From Bolinopsis microptera (lineage: Eukaryota; Ctenophora; Tentaculata; Lobata; Bolinopsidae): a stretch of DNA of 64,000 bases. The position numbers were made by a program, and so were the translations under genes. The stretch lies in contig NC_087077.1 in NCBI RefSeq assembly GCF_026151205.1, positions 3,162,001 through 3,226,000 of the forward strand, in the 5' to 3' direction. Numbering within the stretch: the first letter of the stretch is position 1; every line of letters starts with the position of its first letter. This document shows positions 1 through 12,000 of this stretch, piece after piece. The notes beneath the pieces are model-generated. The model was not told where the DNA came from and made no database searches. It was given only the letters and a program-made list of their open reading frames with translations.

Positions 1-3000
1 CAACTTGTTTGAAGATGAAGGACATGCTGGATAATGGGATCACACTGATCGAGGTAATAAAAAGAATACATAATTATAATAATCATATCATAATTGTAAT
101 AATTATACATAATTATAATAATTATACATAATTATATCTATTTTGTTTGCGGTGATGTCGAATTTAGTTTTATTAAAAGGGCTGATTTTGAGCGAGGGTT
201 ACTGCTCGATGATTTATACTTGAGTAGACTCAAGCTCAAGCACTCGACAAAAGCTGTTACAGACAGATCAATTTTATTTAATTTATCTTATTAATTTATC
301 TTATTAATGCTAAGTTCTTATGTACATGTTCATTGTTCATGAGTCGCTTTAGAGGGCTTGAACTGAATATTTAGATTTTGAGTTCTCTTTGTATTGGCTA
401 TAAAGCGATGTATAAATTTCTAGTTATTATTATTATTATTATTAACAAAGCACATAGTCTTGTTGACTGTAGAGAGTGCTGCCATGCAGCAGCTATCATT
501 TGACCGAATTATTTTCAATACGTAAGGTTTGAATATAGGGAGGTGTTACAACTTTTGAACTTTGAATACTTCCAGTTGTTTCTTGATCAAATTGCTCCCT
601 TAAAGAACTTGCCGTTTATATTTTAATATGAACCTAATGGCAATTCTGAGATATATTACATCATTCTTTATCGGAAAATTTGAAATTTAATTGCTTGAAT
701 ATAATATGAAAATAGGGATCATTATAAAGCGAGCAACTTAAAACTTAAAGAACATCTGGAGTATGGAGGACATAATAGTGACTTTAACAGCTCATTAAGC
801 GAGAGGACCTGTAAACTTTATTTTGGTTACTTGACTACTTGACCACTATCACTACTCTACACTCTTTTAACATAAGTGCAACTTTAGTACCATATATAAT
901 ATATATATATTAAATCAATGGGAGCTGAGAGGTAAAATCTCTTTAATTTAAAGCAAATATATTTCTGCCGTTTGGGCTCCTAGCGATTTAAACAGGAAAT
1001 TAATTACCATTTTCTATCACCTGTCAGGACCTGTCAAAAGCAAGACAGCCTCTGACCTATCTTGATGCGGTATACTTTGTGAGACCTAACCAGGAGAATA
1101 TTGGCCATATCAAGAAAGATTTCGGCGAAGTCAGGGTAAGAATACATTCAGAATTTGTCGCTTGGTTTTTGACAGCAGATTTGAATCATTTCTTTTTTTC
1201 ACCGAAGATTTGAAAAGATTTGAAGCTAAGTGCTTGGCTAAGTGCTCCGACGTAAAAGCTCATATCATTTTTATGATATTTTATATCGATTTCAAGAAAA
1301 AATAATCCCGTTTTCAACTCTACAATCTACATGTACAAGCTTATTACTCTCAGGAATACTCTGGAAGACTTTACAAAAATGCTCACTTATTCTTCACGGA
1401 GATCATACCAGATGAGATGCTGAAGGATATAGCTAAATCAGATATAGCTCCCTTCGTTCAAACTGGTTAGTACCTGCATGTCATGGGGGGGGGGGGGGGG
1501 GGGGGGTGGCTTGTCTTGCCTATTTGTCCGGTATACAGGGTGGTGATTTACTCTGAGCCACCCGCACCCTGCATATTCTGATCTCGATCCTGGACCTATG
1601 TGGCGAAACCCAAACCAAAACCCGCAATCCACATGTCTACTGTCTGGCCTATTTCCACGATACCATGTTCTTCATTAGAACTACTTGTAGAATAGTTAGC
1701 TGGGTGTATTGCAACTTTAACCCAGAAATATTATATTGTCAACATTCTCTTTTTTACTGTATATTCTTCAAAATAACGATGACCGTCACGTAGCTCCGGA
1801 CCGAAATTGAGAACGTAAAATATTTAAAATTAACAATCAGGTTGGAATGCGAGTGAAGGTTGGAATGCGAGTGAAGGTTGGAATGCGAGTGAAGTGAGAA
1901 CCAAAATATTTACTATTTGCATTCATTAAAAAGGTGGTGTGCTCTCAGTCTCAGCTAGATTTGAATTTCCATTATAATTTGTATCGCGTAGTTCAGTGGC
2001 GTAACATTGCCTGTTGGCGCCCCCCCCCCGCCGAAAAAGCGCCCCCTCCCCTTTTGGTGCCCCTCCCTAAAATTGAACAAATTAGGTGATTTTAGCGGAT
2101 ACGCCGCGCCGGTAAAATCTCTAAAAAAGTGTGTATCTAGAGCAAAACGCGCAGTTTTGCTAGTACTTTAGTTAAGTTTTCGAAATTGTCCCACATTCAA
2201 ACGACGATTTGGCGCCCCCCTAAGACGGCGCCCCCCCCCCCCCCCCCGCACAGCGGGGCCCTCCGTTACGCCACTGTCGCAGAGTGGTATGTGTAGTACG
2301 TGAGTTATGACAATATAAGAAATTAGGATATCATAGTATCTGGCCTGCTATTGCATATCAAGTTTCCCCTTCTTCTGAATGTATCGACTTACACTGTTAT
2401 TATTAACTTGATTATGATAATGTTGGCAGGCTATCTTGACTTTGTATATAATAAACGGGAGCAGCTCCAATGTTTATACTTTATTGTATTTTGATACATA
2501 TTTACATGTTATAAACATAATAGCCTCTGGTAATTCTAAATTGAGAAATATTTAATTATTTACTATACAATATTTTGCCAAAATTTCACTGAATTGAATG
2601 TTATTTCCCTATCAAATGATGGATTAGTTCGCTGTTTATTAGTCTCATGATTGAAATACTTATTGGATATATAATATATAATATTATTATGTGTATCTAA
2701 ACTATCACTTCATCCCGGCTGCAACAAAATGTTTGTAATACAAACAAAATGTTTGTAATACCACTTAGTCGGCACCAATGTAATTAATATGGTCTTACCA
2801 CCGTGTTTTGGTTCAGCCGAAATGAATTTTACTTTGATGTTTTTACATATTGTTTCTCACTCCAGCTGAGTCTGGTAGTGTTGAGTATCATGAATATTTT
2901 TCTAGCTCTCTTTTTCCATTTTTTTGCTTCACAGGAGATATTGTAGTCTTTTTTATTGAATGTAACTGTAATACATTGATGTAAAGTTTATTTGAATTTT

Positions 3001-6000
3001 GAAAATAAAAAATAAATACCTGTGCCCCTCCGAAGGTTCTAGAATTTCATATGTGACTCAGTGAATCAAATTCTCAGATTCTGCTAATTTTGAGGTTACT
3101 TTATTTTTTAGTTAAGAATTTACAGTTAAACACTGTCTTCTACATTCCCTCTCTAGGTACTTACTGGAAACTTCACGGAATTTAGAGGTACAGAGATATT
3201 TAACATTCCTACTTGATCAGTAAGACGCAAGGTTATGGAACACTGTATGTATGAGCTTATCTTAGATAAGGTGAAACTCTTTTATCATTCAGCTGTTTAA
3301 ACCTTAGTTCCTTATCTGATTTCGGACCTAAATTCGGACCTAAATCGATAAACCTCCTCGCCCAGTACAGGGAATCAATCTGAACTGAGATAACGAAATG
3401 TTTTGCTGTTTAGCGGTGTCTCACGTAATGAAACGCAAACTTAACACTGAGAGTGTGCCTTAAACTTGTAATATACATCCGCCAATGCAACCCAATTTAT
3501 TGCCTGCTACGTGATAGAGGCAACCTTTTAGAATTTATATGTTCGACTATTTCTACTCATTATTTAATTAGTAAGCTGTTTACTTACATTTTTCCAATCC
3601 CAGTATTGGCAAAGACTTCCGATCTACTGTGGTACTACATGATCAGATTTTAAAATGATATTCGATAATTTTTACCGGATATTGTCCATTAAAATCATCC
3701 TTTAATCTGGTCACAACTTAAGTTCATTATCTTTGTGAATCAGGGGGTGGGCATGGTTCTATTAGAAACTCTAACCATCTGGCAAATATACGACCAGACT
3801 TGTCAGATCCAGCTGTCCGAGTTAATGAGTGTTCTACATTTTTGACATAAATAAATATAGATTTGACAATCATGACTAGTTATAATGGGACTCGGTCAGT
3901 TCAATAATATGTCTTGGACGCTTTTTAATAGAGTTATCTAAATCCGTTTAAAATTTTCACTTTCAAATTAGGAATTATTGTTCTCGATAGAAAATATTAC
4001 GGACGCTATGGTAATTGATGCAAATAGAATCACGTAATAGCTATTTATAGTATTAACAAAGAAGTTAAATAACTTACTAATTTATTCTGTAAATTTTATC
4101 GAAGCGAGAACAAGTAAATTCTACAATTTGTATAATGAGACATGAGAAACGCCGTCTTTGGACGCGAGGAGAGTTAGGACTCCTCGGACTACATTTAATA
4201 TATTCCTTTTGTAACGTCCTCAATAAATGTAATAGATTTGTAGTGTACGTGTGGTTATTAGTTTATTATTAATTTCATTTCTAACTAATAACATTTCAGT
4301 AAAGGAGCTGAATTTGGCATTTCTACCAATAGAAGAGCGTGTATTCTCTCTCGACAACCCGGCTGCTTATAACGAATATTACGGTGGTAAAATGACTGAC
4401 AAGAGACTAGACGAAATAGCTGAGCAGCTGGTAATGAACTTATTATAATCTTTTAAACTTTTAAACTTGAAGTTTTACTTTAATTATTATGAATGTTATT
4501 ATCTTTATAAAGTTTTATAAATTTCTTCTAGATAAAGTTTAAATATGCAGGAACTTAAAATGTGGTTCTAAAACACGAGAACTTTCGGAATCTTGGGAAG
4601 ATAAACTTAAAATATATTTAAAACACTTAGCTAGAAGCTTTTAAATTTAATAAACTCTTAAACTTAAAATGTAAGGACAGCTAACTCGGCAATTTTTATT
4701 GACTTTTGAATTTGTAACACCAAAATTTAATCTAGTCTCATTTCGGCAACTCTCAATCTCTCATACACTATATAATATTAACCATTCGTTCAATCACGTA
4801 AAGTCTGCATTTAAATATCTCTTCTCCGTAAAATGAGATAAGTTTATCCTAGGTGACAGTCTGTGCTACACTAGATGAATCACCGTGTCCCAAAGTAAGG
4901 ACATGTAACAGTAACCTGGACTGTGTTAAGAAGCTCGCTACTAAAGTTCAAGCTAAACTAGGTACGTATGCCGTTTTTTGTTTGTTTAACAATTTCTGTA
5001 TTTATTTATGACGCGAACCTTCTATGTTTCATCATTCCTAAGCTAAGCATAGTTTTATCAGATATTTATTTTATCACATATTTTGAGACTATGTATTGTG
5101 ATGGAAATAAAAACGCAAAATGTGACTTTAAAATGTCATGTTATAAGATCTCAATCAAACCATAAGAAACTGATAAAATGATATAAATTAAATTAATAAT
5201 TATTATAAATCCCTTAGAAAAATACAAAGAAGCTGACATCCTAACAGCTAACAACAAATCACAACTAATAATCCTGGATAGAGGTTTTGATCCCATCTCT
5301 CCCTTTCTCCATGAGTTGACATTCCAATCAATGGCTTACGATCTTCTCTCCGCAGGTTAGACTATTGTCTATTATACATATCATATAATAATGTATAATG
5401 TCGCTTTATACATCATTATAAAGCGACATTATAATAATGTCGCTTCTCAACATTTAATGAAATGTCGTAGATACGTTTTACTCTAAAAATTTATGTTCAG
5501 AAAAGCAATACATAAAAAATCTATGATTCACTCCTATCTTATGGACTGGACCCACAAACATTCATTGATTTATCGTCAGTTTGCTATATTTTAACTATTG
5601 GCGTATTAAAATTAATAACAGACTAAGCTAAGAAAGTACTTTAAAAAATATTCGTCTGATATCTTGGTTAAGAAATGTTTTGAAGTTGACAAATTTGTAT
5701 GTTATCCGTTTTATGGCGTAGGACCTCTGGGCTTTGGGGTTCCTTGAATTATTGGTGCATAACTGATAACAGGAAAAGAGGCTTATTGAACACGGAGGAT
5801 GATGTAAAGTTTGGTAAAAAACGAGGCATTTGGGAGGACGGCTTTTAAGTTTAGTAACTTATCCCAATTCCCACTCAGTTTCATTAATCCTTGATCTTGA
5901 GACTAACCCTGACTTACTACTTTAAAGTAGTTATATTAAATTGCGATGACTTCAAGTCTATATTTAAAAGCCTCTACTCCTGAAGATAAGTTTGACCTTT

Positions 6001-9000
6001 ACCGATTGTTGAAATTCGACATCTAGCGTGAAATGACGCTAGATGTCGAATTTCAACAATCGGTAAAGGTCCGTTAAGTAAATGTCCCACTCACCGGTAC
6101 TGCACTCAGTTGAGTCACGTGACACAAACCCTCCCGTACAATCTGTACAACTCTCCGCTCCTGTGATCCTACTGTAGCTGTTACCACTGCACCGCTCGCA
6201 CGTCGTAATCACCTTTGTAGTGTCCTTTATCACAGTCAACTGCAATAAATATTATAACTACAAGGGATTGCACGATTGATGATGACTCTTTGCCTGCTTT
6301 GATGACTCTATCTAATAAATATTATCCGGATTTGAACGATGTTTTTGCTGATTGATGTCTTAGTGGTGGTGTGGATTTAAAAGGGTTTTATAACCAGCTT
6401 ACTCCTTAACACAGCTTGTGGTTATTCAAAACCGAAAAGCCGAAACTTCGATATTCGATAATGGACAATGTATAAGGTGTCTTAAAAATAGGTTATTTTA
6501 CTCAAGAATTATCTGAAAGAACTTGAATTATTTCGCGATGAAACTTCAAAGTTATTAGGCCTTAAAGTTAAACATGTTAAAAGTTTCAAAATATAATATG
6601 AATAAAATATAATAAAATATAATAAAATATAAATTTTACTTAACATCCCGTTTTTTTATAAATCTGAACATACCACAGAGAGTGGTTTCCTGATTAGGAC
6701 CTTGTCCAGCACCACAAGTCTTACAGTCTCCATTCTCCCCTTTTACTTGTCCCTGTGTGTAGCTACACGCAACTGAAATTCAGGATGTGTTAACAAAACA
6801 TCAAGTAACATGTCAGCAAATAATTCCCGAATTTCCTAGGCAAAAAGGCTTGACAACCAAATTCAAATATATGGCATGTATACAATGTACAATGTATATT
6901 CCGGTACCTTACACACAACACTTCACACTGTTGTTACGGTGGTATGTACACACTACTGTTAATATTTCGCCTGAGTTTGAAGTGACATGTTGAGCGTGGT
7001 GTGGAATGTGGGGCTATAACAAGGCAAGCAGGAAACTTGTTATCTTGATACCCGGGACTAATTGGAATGTGACTGAGAAATGGGACTGACTGGGGAAAGC
7101 TTGCTTTTGAAAATGTATGATATTAGAAAGAGTAAGCAGATAATGGTAAGCAAAATTAACTTATGAGTGTAAAATTACCATAATAGCAAAAAGTTTAAGA
7201 CCAATTCTAGACTAGTAATACTAGGTGTTACCACCGTGGCTAGTATTACTAGTCTAGAAAAGAAAAATATGCCTACCTGCACTGGGAAGTGGGTATAGCC
7301 ATCCTGGTAATGTTTTAAACAATATTAGGCTGGTTATACAGTCTGGTAACAGCCATACTATTACTGGTGTCCGGTACATGTACTCAAGTTCGACACGCAC
7401 TCTAGTTCGACAAACCCTAAGATTCGAACTGAAGTGCGCTACCTAGACTCAAGTTCGACACGTACTAAAGTTCGACAAGAGAACTTGGACTGTCGAACTA
7501 GAGTTTTGAAATCTCCGATCTTAAGCAACGATTCTTTACGAGCTTGAAATCTATTCGTTTGTTTGTTTTCCACTTGTCTCATGCTGTTCAATTATGTGTG
7601 AATGTAATCTCTATTATCCATATCTATGAACATTTAATTGACTTCACACTCAATTGGTACGTGAATCCTATTACCAGTCTAGAATGGGTCTAAGTTGTGT
7701 TTGTTAGTTAGGTACTCACCTCCCATGACCCTGACTAAGTTGTGTTTGTTAGTTAGGTACTCACCTCCCATGACCCTGACTAAGTTGTGTTTGTTAGTTA
7801 GGTACTCACCTCCCATGACCCTGACTAAGTTGTGTTTGTTAGTTAGGTACTCACCTCCCATGACCCTGACTAAGTTGTGTTTGTTAGTTAGGTACTCACC
7901 TCCCATGACCCTGACTAAGTTGTGTTTGTTAGTTAGGTACTCACCTCCCATGACCCTGACTAAGTTGTGTTTGTTAGTTAGGTACTCACCTCCCATGACA
8001 CTAACTAAGTTGTGTTTGTTAGTTAGGTACTCACCTCCCATGACCCTGACTAAGTTGTGTTTGTTAGTTAGGTACTCACCTCCCATGACCCTGACTAAGT
8101 TGTGTTTGTTAGTTAGGTACTCACCTCCCATGACCCTGACTAAGTTGTGTTTGTTAGTTAGGTACTCACCTCCCATGACCCTGACCTCCACCAATTGTAA
8201 GGGATGCTCGTTATCTCCTCCTGTTATCTTCACTTGGTTTATTCTACTTGTAACGGTTGTTACGTAATCCCTCTTGTTTTCCTCGTAGTGCAGGGTGTAT
8301 GCACGTGTTTCATCATGCAGCCGAACTGTTATTGTCATTCCATCGATCCATACTTCACAGCACGGTTTCAAACTGTAAAACGTTAAGATTAAGTTGGTAA
8401 GGATTAGTTTCACAGATTTCCACTGTTGTTGATTTGCAATAGTCAAACTCCTCGCTGCAAATTCTATATAACGTATGCTAAATGTTAATAATATAATATG
8501 TGTAGTCAACCTGTTAACTATTTCAATCTTTTGAACCCAATAGAAGTCTGTGAAGTCTAGTTTCCACCATGCAATAGTACCAGTTGATACTGTTTTAGAC
8601 ATCGAGTTTCTGAAAATATTACTCTCTGTCATAACCAATTACTAAAATTTGAAAGTACATATTATTATATATTTATTTCTAGAATTACTCAAATTGATCA
8701 AATGATCAAATTGATCATTATCAATCAATAAATGTTTTTGCCATGAAACGGACCAAACTGATCCTAACTCATATTCCACTCATCATAGCATATCGCTTCA
8801 GCATGTACAAAGGGCATAACCTCAATCAGTTTAATGTAGTGAAATGACTGGTGTGAATGAAGTAGTGTACTAATACAAGTTGGAGAGGATCAGGTAAGCT
8901 TAGTCAGCATCCATGATGTTACAAACCCTCTGGGACATTACTGCGCCCAGTCTCCAAAGTTACAGTAAATTCCTACTACGGACAAACAAACACAGACAAA

Positions 9001-12000
9001 ACACCAACAAGAAACTGATATACACTAGCTAGCTCAGAGAGGAAATGAGTACCGGCTCAGGAGGTATGTCAAAACAGGGCGCCCTTTCGAACACTACTCG
9101 GGCTAGAATCAGTGCAATTCGGACACTACTATGCAACTGAACCATGCAAAACTATATAAGTACACCTATGCTGGCAAGGCAATAGGTCAGACTGCCAGTC
9201 CTGAAAACCAGTTCTATGATAAGGGTCACGCAAGCCCCGAAGGGTTAATACAAAATCAATAAATGTTTTTGCCATGAAACGGACCAAACTGATCCTAACT
9301 CATATTCCACTCATCATAGCATATCGCTTCAGCATGTACAAAGGGCATAACCTCAATCAGTTTAATGTAGTGAAATGACTGGTGTGAATGAAGTAGTGTA
9401 CTAATACAAGTTGGAGAGGATCAGGTAAGCTTAGTCAGCATCCATGATGTTACAAACCCTCTGGGACATTACTGCGCCCAGTCTCCAAAGTTACAGTAAA
9501 TTCCTACTACGGACAAACAAACACAGACAAAACACCAACAAGAAACTGATATACACTAGCTAGCTCAGAGAGGAAATGAGTACCGGCTCAGGAGGTATGT
9601 CAAAACAGGGCGCCCTTTCGAACACTACTCGGGCTAGAATCAGTGCAATTCGGACACTACTATGCAACTGAACCATGCAAAACTATATAAGTACACCTAT
9701 GCTGGCAAGGCAATAGGTCAGACTGCCAGTCCTGAAAACCAGTTCTATGATAAGGGTCACGCAAGCCCCGAAGGGTTAATACAAAATCAATAAATGTTTT
9801 TGCCATGAAACGGACCAAACTGATCCTAACTCATATTCCACTCATCATAGCATATCGCTTCAGCATGTACAAAGGGCATAACCTCAATCAGTTTAATGTA
9901 GTGAAATGACTGGTGTGAATGAAGTAGTGTACTAATACAAGTTGGAGAGGATCAGGTAAGCTTAGTCAGCATCCATGATGTTACAAACCCTCTGGGACAT
10001 TACTGCGCCCAGTCTCCAAAGTTACAGTAAATTCCTACTACGGACAAACAAACACAGACAAAACACCAACAAGAAACTGATATACACTAGCTAGCTCAGA
10101 GAGGAAATGAGTACCGGCTCAGGAGGTATGTCAAAACAGGGCGCCCTTTCGAACACTACTCGGGCTAGAATCAGTGCAATTCGGACACTACTATGCAACT
10201 GAACCATGCAAAACTATATAAGTACACCTATGCTGGCAAGGCAATAGGTCAGACTGCCAGTCCTGAAAACCAGTTCTATGATAAGGGTCACGCAAGCCCC
10301 GAAGGGTTAATACAAAATCAATAAATGTTTTTGCCATGAAACGGACCAAACTGATCCTAACTCATATTCCACTCATCATAGCATATCGCTTCAGCATGTA
10401 CAAAGGGCATAACCTCAATCAGTTTAATGTAGTGAAATGACTGGTGTGAATGAAGTAGTGTACTAATACAAGTTGGAGAGGATCAGGTAAGCTTAGTCAG
10501 CATCCATGATGTTACAAACCCTCTGGGACATTACTGCGCCCAGTCTCCAAAGTTACAGTAAATTCCTACTACGGACAAACAAACACAGACAAAACACCAA
10601 CAAGAAACTGATATACACTAGCTAGCTCAGAGAGGAAATGAGTACCGGCTCAGGAGGTATGTCAAAACAGGGCGCCCTTTCGAACACTACTCGGGCTAGA
10701 ATCAGTGCAATTCGGACACTACTATGCAACTGAACCATGCAAAACTATATAAGTACACCTATGCTGGCAAGGCAATAGGTCAGACTGCCAGTCCTGAAAA
10801 CCAGTTCTATGATAAGGGTCACGCAAGCCCCGAAGGGTTAATACAAAATCAATAAATGTTTTTGCCATGAAACGGACCAAACTGATCCTAACTCATATTC
10901 CACTCATCATAGCATATCGCTTCAGCATGTACAAAGGGCATAACCTCAATCAGTTTAATGTAGTGAAATGACTGGTGTGAATGAAGTAGTGTACTAATAC
11001 AAGTTGGAGAGGATCAGGTAAGCTTAGTCAGCATCCATGATGTTACAAACCCTCTGGGACATTACTGCGCCCAGTCTCCAAAGTTACAGTAAATTCCTAC
11101 TACGGACAAACAAACACAGACAAAACACCAACAAGAAACTGATATACACTAGCTAGCTCAGAGAGGAAATGAGTACCGGCTCAGGAGGTATGTCAAAACA
11201 GGGCGCCCTTTCGAACACTACTCGGGCTAGAATCAGTGCAATTCGGACACTACTATGCAACTGAACCATGCAAAACTATATAAGTACACCTATGCTGGCA
11301 AGGCAATAGGTCAGACTGCCAGTCCTGAAAACCAGTTCTATGATAAGGGTCACGCAAGCCCCGAAGGGTTAATACAAAATCAATAAATGTTTTTGCCATG
11401 AAACGGACCAAACTGATCCTAACTCATATTCCACTCATCATAGCATATCGCTTCAGCATGTACAAAGGGCATAACCTCAATCAGTTTAATGTAGTGAAAT
11501 GACTGGTGTGAATGAAGTAGTGTACTAATACAAGTTGGAGAGGATCAGGTAAGCTTAGTCAGCATCCATGATGTTACAAACCCTCTGGGACATTACTGCG
11601 CCCAGTCTCCAAAGTTACAGTAAATTCCTACTACGGACAAACAAACACAGACAAAACACCAACAAGAAACTGATATACACTAGCTAGCTCAGAGAGGAAA
11701 TGAGTACCGGCTCAGGAGGTATGTCAAAACAGGGCGCCCTTTCGAACACTACTCGGGCTAGAATCAGTGCAATTCGGACACTACTATGCAACTGAACCAT
11801 GCAAAACTATATAAGTACACCTATGCTGGCAAGGCAATAGGTCAGACTGCCAGTCCTGAAAACCAGTTCTATGATAAGGGTCACGCAAGCCCCGAAGGGT
11901 TAATACAAAATCAATAAATGTTTTTGCCATGAAACGGACCAAACTGATCCTAACTCATATTCCACTCATCATAGCATATCGCTTCAGCATGTACAAAGGG

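Noticed and set aside
7695-8267. Plus-strand protein of repeated [15 protein letters not shown]
   Set aside because: It is the antisense of the splice-donor minisatellite.
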